Below are positions 46,267-58,500 of a stretch of DNA of 64,000 nt, piece by piece; the first letter of the stretch is position 1, and each line of letters starts with the position of its first letter. Source of the stretch: Haliclystus octoradiatus. Lineage: Eukaryota; Cnidaria; Staurozoa; Stauromedusae; Haliclystidae. Location: positions 21,555,032-21,619,031 of the forward strand of contig OU744448.1 of the NCBI GenBank assembly GCA_916610825.1. Reading direction: 5' to 3'. The notes below the pieces were generated by a model. The model did not search any database. It had not been told where the DNA came from and saw only the letters and a program-made list of their open reading frames with translations. Both the position numbers and the translations under genes were made by a program.

Positions 46267-46810
46267 GTGGCTGTTGCTACGGAAAGACAAGACATAAAAT
46301 AGTCTGGTTTATCAATTTCAGTTTTGGATAAATCTCAATTCTTACTTTTCGAAACGCAAAGTTTATGGCTATAGATATCCAACAAATGTATACGGCTCAA
46401 AAATAAATAGCGGACTGGGAGTCACACAGTCCGATTATCCGTCTGAGCAGTTTGACGCAAATCAAAACAACTTGGATAAAATGTACTTTCAAATCAACAC
46501 TAAATAAATTCATGTGATTCTAAATTTTACAATTTACGTGCATAAATACTGCAGAAAAACAATGCAATGTGAAACATACATAGGTGTGTAACTAACTATT
46601 TTTAGACGTGTAACGTGTTTACAAATATAATTTTGAGTCAATGATCAAAGTATCCGTATTAAAAATCGAATTCACCTGGTGCTATAATTTCATTTTGTTT
46701 CGGCGATAAATTTCGATTTTGAATGCTAACAAATCTCTTCCTGTTCTTTCAATTCCTAATATTCTTGTATCAAGTAAACACCAACATGAAATTTTAAATC
46801 AGGCGAGTTC

Positions 46811-47330
46811 AGTTGTAGCTTTCAACTCTGTCATTCTTCCTCAATTCGTATGACGCTAGTAGCAAGTGAATTGATTTTTGTGGGACACATTTATTCAAGC
46901 GTCGAAAGCCCTTACGACGTCCACCTCTATTGCTCTTGTAACTTTCCAAACCAGTTCGTTGATAAATAACTTGGCAGAATGCTTCCATGCTCGTTTTACG
47001 AAATGTTTTGCAAAATCGCGTGTGTGTGCAAAGGAGACACAAAGGCGGGCCGTGTATCATGAAAACGAGTGATTGAAATCTGGGTCCAGATTTCAAAGAC
47101 AAAAATATACAAAGGCTGCTGGTAATTTTATGGTCTTTAAACGACCGAGCTTTGTGCCAAGGTCAATTAAATGTTGGGAAGTGGAATTCCATTCTTCGTA
47201 ATTTTTACTTGCAAAAGATATTCTCTTACCCCTAACGCATTTATTGATTTTGTTGGTAAAGTTTGGGATTTCAAAACAACTAATTTTGCTGACTTTTAAG
47301 TTTGATGATCTAAAATGCATCATAACCCTC
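46811..47330. other. Unrecognised region with overlapping open frames on both strands
   Basis: Plus-strand frame 46878-47072 includes SIALVTFQTSSLINNLAECF, which reads like part of a transposon protein. The opposite strand is also open (46809-47102, 47093-47323). I cannot decide the coding strand or name the family. Confidence 0.25.
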
Positions 47331-48299
47331 GTCTAAAGTCCGTGCGGATTCCAGCGTTGCGTACAACAGAGTAACAGCAAAACCGGGATACGAATTTAAT
47401 ATGATCATACGAACAGAATATGAACTCAGAATAAGAATGATGTTTGATTTATATACACATACAGTTTTCTAGTACATGCTATATTTTAACCAATATTACA
47501 AGCTCATTTCATTAGCGATCGCCAGATTATTTGCAGATTGAAGTTAGAAAGAATTTGAAAACATCCCTTCGGAAGCATAGTGAATGTAATTTTTGAGAAA
47601 ACACAAAATAGCTCAACATGTTATCGTCCGATCATGCTAATGCTATATAAACAGGCCAAGAACAAGTACAAGAAGAAGAAATTAATTTTTTTATCATTTT
47701 TGCTTGACGCCACTGCCAAACAGGCTCACGTGGTCAATTAAAAATTATAAAGAATATTCGGAAAATTCTGCAGAATATTCGGCCGGAATTTTGCGAACCT
47801 TCTGGATCCGGCAAGTGGCCGGAACATGGGTTCGGAGCATCCCTAACTATTATTATTATTACTATTTGAATTTAGTTCTTAACCAAAATTTCTTTGTTTT
47901 GAGCCATTTTGAAACTTTTACGTAACAAGAGAAATTTTTGTTTTTAGTATTTCATTGTATTTATGTTTTGATCCTAGTCTCAGTATCCCGCCATTGTTAG
48001 TGTTAGCCATTGTCTGCATTGTGAATTCCAAATATGAACATTAGCAAATCAGATTGCTAGAACAACATTCGACGATATATAATATATTATTTCGAAATTT
48101 AAGCTTGTCATATATTTGTCAACAATTCTAGAACTATACTTGATGGTGCGACCTATCATGCTTACATTCTCGAAGTTGTAATATAATGTCCATTCTGAAT
48201 TAGTGTTAATTTTTTGTTGTGTTTTTCACCATAATTGCGTAAATGCATTTATCACAATGCCTGTGCCTTTTGAAGAATTGAAATACACAATAACCTGCT

Positions 48300-49260
48300 A
48301 GAGTCTCCTCAACAATATCATTGAATATTTTCTCATCAGGTTCAGACATGCCCACTCCATTAAAACTTCTCTAACTTTACTTTTGGTGGTGGTGGATTTA
48401 TTGCCAGCATAACCCAACTGGGACGTTACATTTGAACTTTCGTCACTTTCTTAAGACCTGTTGGTTTGGATTTTACATATTGAGACACAACTATTGTGCG
48501 TAGGATGTTTCTAAACTGTACTGCTGTTGGTACAGGATTTTGAAGTCGAATTTAGGAAAATAGACTTCTTAACGCGTCCTGGCTGAATCGGGTCATCAAA
48601 ACAAACTTGTAATTTCTATCCAGAAGAAGGCAAGTCTGCAATATTGGTAACAAGGGAAATAGGGTCAAAATGTTTAGCTGATCGGTATATAATGTCAGCT
48701 TAGAAACCAATCAAGCCCGCACAGATAGCCTCTTTGATTATGTTGATGATTTCATCTTCATAGAGTGTTTGAAAACGATTTTGCTGTGAACTCATATGCA
48801 ATAATCTGCTTCCATCTGGTTGTCAGTCCAGCAAGCATGAACACTATGTCGTGTGTTTCAGGTTGGTTTTCATTACAACTGTTTCTACGGCCCCTACCTG
48901 TACATTTTCCGATGATCGAATCAGACCTATGTTCGTAGTCGTAAGATGGCTTAATGGCCACATGGCCATCAAGTAATAAAACAAAATCTCTCTCTTGTTC
49001 ACTCGTGATTTTTCCCTGGAATTGTATTAAATTGTCACACATAAATCTGTTTAGTAATGTCTTGATGTTGAATAAAAACCCCACTGCATCTAAGACTAAT
49101 CTTTGCATCAGTGCAAAATATACTTCTTGAGGATTCCTGGTGCAAATGTTACATTTTCAAGACGTCGGTTTAATGTTCTTGATGGTGGTAAAGGATATTT
49201 CTTATCAGTCAACATTTTGTACCCTGTGGCACACCATGTATGACGCAGCTACATGCTTCC
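48300..49260 (-). pseudogene. P-element/THAP9-like transposase relic
   Basis: From about 49230 down the minus strand reads YPLPPSRTLNRRLENVTF and APGILKK, then a frameshift, then 116 open codons with RDFVLLLDGHVAIKPSYDY, SIIGKC and ETHDIVFMLAGLTTRWKQII, followed by AYEFTAKS. This is the order seen in P-superfamily transposases: PLPS.RTL...F.PG, the LLD(E) catalytic strand, then VFM..GL...WKQP.AY..T. More decayed homology continues with stops to about 48300 (FDDPIQPGRVKKSIFL). The THAP zinc finger is not seen. Confidence 0.65.
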
Positions 49261-49299
49261 TTTGATTGTTCCATTTGACTAAAATGATAATTTGATTTA

Positions 49300-52200
49300 C
49301 AGAGTCAAACAGCGTTAGAGAGCTTCTAGAAGATACATACGGTTAGAAGATTTCTGGGGGAGTATGACCCCAGACTCCTCTTTCACCAAGGACTACAAAG
49401 CCAGTCCCAAAGCACAGCCAACGATAATAGTGTATTAGACCCAAAACCTATACCTGCCCTGAATCTGATAGGGTGTAAACTGTAAAACCTACTATAGCGT
49501 CCACCTGTCTATCATGGTCACTATTTCAATGTCCAAATGTTTTTTTTTATTGAAATAGCCCTGTATATAATGGCAACCTCAGATAGCGGTCAACTTATCT
49601 CTCTCCCATAGCTGGCTCTGTCCTATATACAGGTTTCACTCTACTTCATTCTCCGTTTACTGATATACAATTATTAAACATTTTCTTTTCTTGCTTGATT
49701 AAATACTCTGACTTGACTGCATAATCTTATTACTGAGAATTTATCAAGTAAGATTTCTATTGCACCAGGAAAATGTCCACATGATCGCTTAGATGTTAAA
49801 AAATCTTGGTGATTTTTATTATTGAAGTAAAATTCTTTCACGACTCTGCAGCAAATTCCATTGCTGATAAACTTTTTCTCTATCAAGTACCCTCGTAAAT
49901 GTTCCTGAAAACCAACGCCTAATGACTTTGGGTCGGTGTGAGATAGACAGAAAACGATAAATCACAACAAATCACCTCTATACAATCATATAACATTACA
50001 AATATTCTATCCCTCACCACCCAGTAAAAAAGTTTCGTAAGTTCTAAAATTATTTTAAATATATATTAATCATAAACAATAATAAAATGTCCAAACTAAA
50101 ATAACAAATTTTAATATTTCTTCGGTACACATCTTTTCCATCTTTTCTTAAATCGTTCTTCCTGCTTCGTCCGTAGATGCTTCACTTCACACTTGCGTCT
50201 TTTGCTTCATCTTTGAGCTTTCTTTACGTCAGAGGCGTCTATAGCTGTCCAACCTTTCAGGACAGAATCACTATTTTCATTTTAATATCCATCCACCAAC
50301 TGCTACAATAGTTTGTTAATTCAAATCTCTGGTATAACTTTCTTTAAATTCTTTTCTTCAACTGTCTACTTCCTTCTGTTCTCAAATCTATAACATCAAA
50401 TACAATCACATACTTTTATTTCACTCACACAAACATATAATGTTCATCACAAAATATAACTCACACGCACCTAATGTTCAACATCTTAATTATCCAATCT
50501 AACTTGGTCGTTCCAAATTTCTCTGCTACACATTTGCTTCGCAATAACCTCATAATCTTTAAATTGACGTAAATCTTCTTATAACATCTTTAGAATTGTG
50601 TAATAAATAACTTCGAACAAACTCTGGTCTCTCTCACACCTTCCCTCAAATGGCAATCGGCCCCTTAGCTTGTAAGACTTTGGTTCGATGTGAGAGAGAC
50701 AGAAAACGAAGCACAAACTTTATTCGTGCGCTTTGTATGGCAGTCTGCAAGCCACTCACTCAAAAACATATATATCTTACATTTAAACTACCTTTACAAT
50801 TCCTTTACGTCATTAACACTAAATTACAATCACAATACAATATAAAAACAGTGTCACATCCTCTAACATTCACATAACAACGATAACCTTCACGTACACT
50901 ATCGCATCACGTAAACAATCTACATTCGTTAAACAACATATCAAATACAAACACTTACAAATTGTATGGTACTGTTTGTCGGACTAAAAATTACAGATGT
51001 GCATGTCTCGCAAGTTTCTGGTGGCTGAGCCCAGTATATGCAACTTATGCCTCATTTGGTAGTTGTTTCTTCATATCAATGTTAACATTTTGCACTCCAT
51101 CAATTTGTGTGTCAGTGTCTGTATATTCTTCTTGTTGTGCTGTTGTGCTGAATCATCGCTATTGGCATCTTGACTAGTTGGTAAGTTTTCCTCACAGTTA
51201 ACACTACTAGATACCTCTAGAAACTCATCAATGTGAATGGAGTATTCCATTGTTTGAATTACACTGGCAAAATGACTGCAGTTAGGATTGTCTTGGAAAC
51301 ACGCTGGAAAACCCATTTCTTGCCAACACTTAAATTGTTGTAGTTTGGTAACTTTTCTTTTAAAATCATTGTTTTAATACACTTGGAACACTTTATTGGA
51401 ACTAGTATCCAGTTGAATTCCGAACGAGTGAAAAAGAGAAAGGGTGCACTAAGAAGTTCAGCTAGACAGTTAATATAACCTTAATTGTTTAACGTTCCTG
51501 CTTGGCGTCTTTACGTTTACTGGCAATGCTATGCTATTTGTTTCTCTTCCACAATGGGCCATTTCGTCTAACAATGATTTTGCAGGCATGAGGACATTTG
51601 GTTACTGTGAATACAGCTATTCATTTTGTTTATTAATTGATGTACATTATTATAAACACATCACATGGCTGCAGTTAATAATCCTTTTTATGTAGACCCG
51701 TATATGTTGAAAACAGTATATAAATAGATTGCAATTATATAAGCATACCCTCACGATAATTTTATCAATAATTTCAACACATATTCCTTACTATTCGTAT
51801 ATGCTTACTATTGCACAATTTGCTTCGATCGAGGCCAATTATAGAACTTACATTTGAAACAAAATACATTTTACACATTTCACGATTCGATGTGAATTTT
51901 GTGTCTGTGAGCTGAGAGACAGGGATTTGTCGATTGAGCTACGAAACAGCATTGTCTCGGTCAGTTTCACAATAATTAATTTGATTTGATCTTTAACAAA
52001 ACTTTCAACTTGACAATGAAAGTAATCAACAGAAGTAGCAAAGCAAAGAAAATTTGTATGGCCTAAAATCGCAGCAGAGGTTGACTGGAAAAAGTTAATT
52101 TGGTCGTGGCTTGAGCACTATGGATCATAAATGTCTTTTGGAGCTACCGCCCGGGTATTCGATAAGTCGGAGGCAGTTTATGAAATAGAATTTATTTAAG

Positions 52201-53250
52201 AAGGATCATGTGGACCCCTGGCCTACATTTTACAATGTACATACTTTCTCTTTGTTTTCTTTCTTAGAAAAACTACGCTATTGATCAAATACCAGAACAT
52301 TTTTCTACCTTAAAGGTCTTAAATCATCGTTGTGTATATTATTTTTCAACAATCAAAAATAGCTTGTCATGTAAAGTGACATTGAAATTTGTGAGTCATA
52401 TGTCATGATTAATGGGTGTGAATGTTTGTATGGAAGAAAATATCACAGCAGAGTTTGACCGGGAAAAGCTCGAATTTCAAATTCTCTGCTATATTGGCAG
52501 AGAACATCGAGGACGGAGACACAAACAAATATAATTAAAGGAAACTTAAAATAGGATAGCATGATTTGTTAATGGTTGAAACGTAATAATTTAATAAATA
52601 TGATAACATGAATTATATAAATATATTTTCTCAAATATTGCTCAGATATTTCATAGCACATTCGGCTACCTACATCAGTGAATGATCTATATTATCACAT
52701 CCTCAATTGTTGCATATGCTGAATTTGAAAGGACTTGTGCCGATTATTTTACTTTTATGTTTTTGCCTCATGGTAAACTGAAATGAGCATCAGTCCATTT
52801 TGGCCAGAGACATTTAACTTGAGAAGAGTCAATTTCATAGGCCTGGACTAGGTGACACCATTTAGAACACTTTAGATTGCTGTTTTCGTTGTCATCGATT
52901 TGGAACTGTAAAGAGTTATGGCTGAGCAGCTGACAGACTGACACAGCTATTTAGAGGTATTATCTCGTACTCGTGGTATCAATATGTTGTATCGACACAA
53001 ATTGTTTATTGTATTTTTCAGTAAATGTGATGGACCTGGTATGACAAAGACTGGCTGATCAGGCAATAATGGGTTTCGTCGAGACCTACCATATTTCTTT
53101 CACCATTGCCCCTTTCCTAAATTCTTGATCTGATGTAAATGAGCAAACCTGAAAAATTGAAATCGTTTAACAGGTAAGATCACGTTAAATTTGAACTGTT
53201 GTATGCTATATTATTATAATTAATGGAAAGTTTTCATTCATATTCACACA
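49300..53250. other. Interval with scattered repeats, no recognised gene
   Basis: A phrase ACTTTGG(G/T)TCG(G/A)TGTGAGA(T/G)AGACAGAAAACGA occurs at about 49926 and 50688, showing a short dispersed repeat. A CCTGTATATA...TATATACAGG inverted pair lies at about 49561-49642. Nothing else was identified. Confidence 0.45.
51071..51375 (-). CDS. Hypothetical open frame, possible exon
   Basis: The minus strand is open from about 51375, reading KVTKLQQFKCWQEMGFPACF, then NCSHFASVIQTMEYSIHIDE and an acidic, Ser-rich tail. Composition is protein-like, with clustered Cys and His at the start. No family recognised and no clear splice sites. Confidence 0.25.
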
Positions 53251-53259
53251 GCAAAAACG

Positions 53260-53610
53260 TGATTCTTCATTTAAGAATTTAATTTCTTAATACGAGAACT
53301 AACTTGCATGTTTCAAGAAGATGTTGTCCATATACCAAGAACTATAGCTTCTTACTTAGAATTGATTTACTTGAAATGAGAATCATATTTTCTTGAAACA
53401 AGAATATTTTTGTAAAATCGAGTCGTAGAATAAGAATTAACTGTGTCGTATCAAGAAAATATATGATGATTACTATATTGCAATTCTAGAAATAGAAAAT
53501 GAGTTTTTTGAATTGAGAAAGCAGTTACTTGAAATAAGAATTATGCTTCTGGTAATAAAAATACAGTTTCTTTAAATGAGAATTTCGTTTCTTGATAAGA
53601 AGAATAGGCA
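53260..53610. repeat. Degenerate repeat of a TTTCTTGAAATGAGAAT-type unit
   Basis: About ten imperfect copies of a roughly 17-base palindromic unit recur every 25-35 bases, for example TTACTTGAAATGAGAATC, TTTTCTTGAAACAAGAAT, TTACTTGAAATAAGAATT and TTTCTTTAAATGAGAATT. Many contain TTCnnGAA, the core of a heat-shock element. Confidence 0.6.
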
Positions 53611-53772
53611 ATTAATTTACATTCTCAAATCAAAAACATGCGAAGATTATACTATTCTTAGAACAAACAAATGCTTTTAGTTTTTTGTGGCCTTTTGTAT
53701 TTAAATTATTTATTTTGTATAACATTAGTTAGTATTAGCATAGTATTAGAATGTGCTGTTGTATTGTATCCG

Positions 53773-53898
53773 TAATAGGGTCGACTCATAAAGAATCGAA
53801 AATCAAAATGTTTACCTTAACACAACAAGTAGTATACTTAGTACAACAAGTCAAGGTAAAAATTTCGATTTTCGATTTTTCAGGAGACGACCCTATTA
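53773..53898. mobile_element. Hairpin MITE (~126 bp)
   Basis: Left end TAATAGGGTCGACTC, right end in reverse complement TAATAGGGTCGTCTC. Homology of the arms continues for about 50 bases through an AATCGAAAATC(A/G)AAAT block and TTTACCTT(A/G)AC. Terminal TA on both sides suggests a TA target. A lone GACCCTATTATGA near 20363 resembles one end. Confidence 0.7.
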
Positions 53899-54041
53899 TA
53901 GTGAATCTAGAACTGTTCATTAATGTCAGTCACACCAGACGAGTTTTCACAGTTTTTCTATATTTGTTCTACATGTTTGATCTACGTATGTCAATGACTG
54001 AACAGATTGCTCTTACTTCACAAGAAGCAATTTACCCTTAA

Positions 54042-55318
54042 ATCGTTTTCTGCGTTAACAAATTTTATTAAATATCGATTTGATTTTTAGGTGTCATGTC
54101 TACAGCTTGTCAATCTTACAGAACTTCATCGTCGAATCTTTTTCATTTTTCATCCTATGAAATCTGTTTTACATTCATTCTGGAGATGAGAGTTAAAGCT
54201 AATTAACGATATTTTATACATATTACCTATTATGTGACAAATTCTATATATGATACTTAATTTTTAAACTATTTGACTTGACTTAATAATTCTCAGTAAT
54301 AGGTTCACTATATGGTTCTTTCCTTAATAATGTTTGTCATTATTACACTCGAATTACCTTAGTTATTTAGTTTATTTCACAGCTGATCCAATTGAGGTCA
54401 TCATTGAAATGTATGTTTAAATGACGGGTAATGTTGTGATTAATACACTTGTTAGAAAGTCTATATGAGTACATCAATGGACGTCTGTCAAGTTGGCCCC
54501 CCACCTTTGAAATTTTGTATTTTTCAGGTACCAAAATTAGATTAGCAACCTAATTATGATGTAAAGGGGCTATTCAGACATTGCACTGCAGCAAAATGGG
54601 TACTTTACTCGTCAATTAACACCTTAGGTGCTTAAAAAAATCTGGCCCGCACTGCAAATTTTTGGCGTTTATACAACGGATTAAAAACTGTTTTCAAGAT
54701 CACCAATGCCTACTTTCACACATGCCGAGATTGAAGCTTACAAAGTGAATTATAAGTTTCTCATTATTCCATGGCTTTACCGGAAAAATTCAGTAAATTA
54801 AGAATCGATGATGTCAAAAACCTTGTTATGATTCAGTTGGGCTGAAATCACAATTTTTTTCATCAATTACAATATTTATATTTTTGTAACATTCTCATCT
54901 CAATTAAGCAAAATTAAAATACCTTTGCGTTAGTCGTTAATATCCTGCACATGCTATCGCACTATAGTACTCCTGCAACAAAAGATAGATCTAAATTTTT
55001 GCTCCACAATCGTAGTTATAATTTATTTGCATATTTAAACCTTATAGTTATACTACAGAAACTCAATTAATTTTCTACAGCACACGGCACAGGCTATTAT
55101 AAAATACATCATAGATATATTTTGCATTAATTGTCATAAAATATACTATTTTTCTGCTAGTATAATACTTCTTCCATAATATAAAGCTCATGTTTGATCG
55201 TCATAGTGTAGGCTCTGTGGTTTCCCACGTGATCATAATGGGTAATTACTATTCTTCTTATCCACAATAGACATTTAATTAACCACATGTGATTCACACA
55301 AATCATTAACTATACACA
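54042..55318. other. No recognised gene; may hold the start of a disrupted LTR
   Basis: AT-rich with no motif-bearing frame. The last ~110 bases (from about 55207, TGTAGGCTCTGTGG) could be the 5' part of the gypsy-3 LTR split by gypsy-2. Confidence 0.35.
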
Positions 55319-55323
55319 CTGAC

Positions 55324-55528
55324 TGTAAGATTGTATTATAGAGTTTTAAGGACGAAATAAGACAAACGACCAAACATCAAGATAACTTGTGTAACTCTGT
55401 TTTATTAATCATATACGTGTTAGTTTTACAACGCTGTGCAATACACTCCGGTGTGCCTAATTTACAACTAAGTGTGATTAGTTTAATGACGTTGTAAATA
55501 TTAGTATTATTAATTATTATATACTACA
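55324..55528 (-). repeat. 3' LTR of gypsy-2
   Basis: On the minus strand it starts TGTAGTATATAATAATT after the purine tract and ends ...AATCTTACA. It has intact TG...CA ends. Confidence 0.95.
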
Positions 55529-55539
55529 TGCCTCCCCTC
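55529..55539 (-). promoter_or_regulatory. Polypurine tract of gypsy-2
   Basis: The minus strand reads GAGGGGAGGCA directly before the LTR TG, the expected plus-strand primer. Confidence 0.85.
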
Positions 55540-55570
55540 GGAGACATAAGTTCATTACCTTTTTTCGTCT

Positions 55571-58500
55571 TTATGGCTGATACCAATTCGGAGTACGACG
55601 GATACGGGTTGAACTTTGTTGTTGACCTTTGTCTTTATCTTTGTCTTGGTCTTTGCCTTGGTCTATGCCTTGGGCGGGGTCTTGCTGGTAGGGGCGGAGA
55701 AATCGTCGGTTTCGCCACTTGAGGCGGTTTGTTTCTGTCTTTACTAGATAGCTGTGTCGACCTTCATATGCTTCAATTATGCTGGCAACGGTGTCCCACT
55801 GTTGTGTTTTCGGATTTTGTACCAATACTACTGTACCAGGTAATAAATCTTCTAAGGGTTTGGAATGTTGGTCCTTGTAGGCCTTTGCCTTCTGCCGGAG
55901 AGTGATAGCTTTCTTATCAGCAGCGTTGATTTCTTCTCTTATATCTTTACAAAATATTGCGGGTCCAACTGGCAGGCGTGTTCGAGTTGGGCGTCCAAAG
56001 AGACGTTGTGCTGGCGATATTCCATCCTTTTTGGGGGTGTTTCTATACTCTAATAGACCTTCCAAAAATTCCTTTGTATTAATATTTCCTTTAGGCGTGG
56101 TTTTCTTTACTAAAGTCTTCATAGATTTAATTCCTGCTTCAGCAAATCCATTACTTTGGTGGTTGTATGGGGACGAGGGATCATGCTTTATACCCCACAC
56201 TTGACAAAATTTTTTGAAGTCTTGTGACTTGAACTGTGGGCCACCATCAGATTCTAGGTTGACTGCAATGCCAAGTTTAGCGCTCCATTGAGTTATGCGT
56301 TCTACGACATCGTCAGTATTGCTTCCTCCTCTACCAAGGTCATATACTTCTGGCCATCCAGAAAGACGATCAACAATCACCAGATATTCTTTACCAGCAT
56401 AACTGAAGAGGTCCATGGCTATAGCTTGACCAGGCCACGTAGGTGCTTCTGCTTGGCAGATTGGCTCTAGAGGCTGACTGGGTTGATTTAGTTGACATGG
56501 TTGGCAATGTTTCACACTTTGAGTGATATCGTTTACCATCTGAGGCCAATACACCGTTTGTCTAGCTCTGTCTAGTGTTCTCTCTATGCCTTGATGAGCC
56601 GCATGCAGAAGTTTTAACATCTCTGGTCTCAACGACATTGGAATGACAATTCTTTGACCATACATGATGACATCTTCATGCAAAGACAAACTTTCTCGGA
56701 CATTCCAGAACGAATGTAGATCTAAATCTAGGTTGTGCTTGTCAGCCGGAAATCCTTCTTTAATGATTTCTTTCAGATTAATGTATGCACTGTCTTTTGA
56801 GGCAGCTGCAGTGACTTTACATAAATTGATGTCTTTCAATGCTGCATCAGCTGCCACTAGCATGTTTAGAGCGACTTGATTGACTAAAGTATGAATACTT
56901 GCACTTTCATCTTTGTCTTCGTCATTAGGTTCACTTGTTGGATACCTTGAAAATACATCAGCAACAGTGTGTGCTGTTTCAGGACGCCATACAGCAATCG
57001 GACAACATCTGTTGAGCTTTTCCTTCAGGCGGATGATGCGTGGAGTTGTCACTTGATCATAACTCTTATTGTTGATTATTGATATCAGTGGCTTGTGGTC
57101 AGTGACCAACTGAAAATGGGCACCATGTACAAATAGTTTACATTTTTCAACAGCCCAAACAACAGCTAACAGTTCTATTTCCGTTGCAGAATACCTTGTT
57201 TCGGCAGGGATCAGCGAACGACTTCCACATTGAAGCAAATACCATTCGTCGGTGTCATGTTCTTGCTGCCAGAGGGCGAATCCAAGGCCACGAGATTGTG
57301 CAGCATCCGTCTCCAATCGTAGCTTTGATCTTGCTCTGTAATGTGTTAATACGCGTGGGGATGTGAGTAGCGAGATTAACTCTTTAAATGCTTCTTGCTG
57401 TTCCACTCCCCAAATAAACACAGTTTTTGGTGACAGGAGTGCATGGAGTGGTTCAGCCAATTCACCTACACGAGAGCTAAAAACATCAAATTGGCGGATC
57501 AAACCACAAAACGACCTTAAATCTGTTCGATTTGAAGGAGTTGGGAATGATGTAAGGGCTTCTACTAGCTCTTGTGAAATGGTATAGCCTTCTTTACATA
57601 GTTGATAACCACACCATTGTATACTTGGTTGGGCATAAATAAACTTTTTACTGTTTAGTGTTATACCTGCTGTTCGGCATCTCTCTATTACTGCTCTGAC
57701 ACGTGCATCATGCTGAGGACCCGGTTCTTTGTCAAAAATTATAACATCTTCAACAATTTTTTTCACGTTTTCTATGCCTTTGAGGGCTTCATCGCCCCGG
57801 CGATTATGTTCATCCCCTGCTGATATGAGACCCATGGCATTTCTCAAAAACCTTTTTGGTCCCCAAGGGGTGATAAATGTTGTTAGCGTTTTACTATTTT
57901 CGTCTAAGGGTACCTGCCAGTATCCATGACGTGCATCTAGGGTGGTAAACACGCCCATCCCGGGTGGGATTTGTAAAACTTCTTCTTTAGGGGTTTTCAT
58001 CATGTACCCAGGGCGTTTGACAAACCGATTTAGCTTGGTGAAGTCAACAGTTATTCTAGGTTCATCACACCCTTTCTTTGGAACAATGACCATAGGATGG
58101 GACCAATCTGGCTTTTCTCCTAGAGGGACATCTTCAATTATTCCTTTTAGCATCATTTGATCTAATTGCTTTTTGACTGGCTCTTGCCAATGGAGAGGAA
58201 TTTGATATGCTTTATAACATTTTGAAGGAATAGCATCTTCTGTTAGTTCAATGCTCATTGGGGGTCCAGACATGGGTGGGAGAGGGCCATCAGAAGTAAA
58301 TACATCTGAAAAGTCTGCTAATATTTTTTGCTTCAGTTGGTCCTGACTTGAATCTTTCGAAGTGGGCACTATGTGGGTTGCTTTGGGAGAGCTTGGGGGT
58401 CCCAGGGATAATGCTTGTAACGGGACCTTGGGCCATTCTTTAGGAATCAATTTGAGAGCAATACAACCTGCTCTGCTCAATAAAGGATGGGTTACTTCAT

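Noticed and set aside
53751..54041. 96-residue plus-strand frame
   Set aside because: It starts just before and runs through the hairpin MITE 53773-53898, so most of its N-terminal half is MITE sequence.
55528..57587. Plus-strand open frames under gypsy-2
   Set aside because: Antisense shadows of the intact minus-strand gag-pol ORF.
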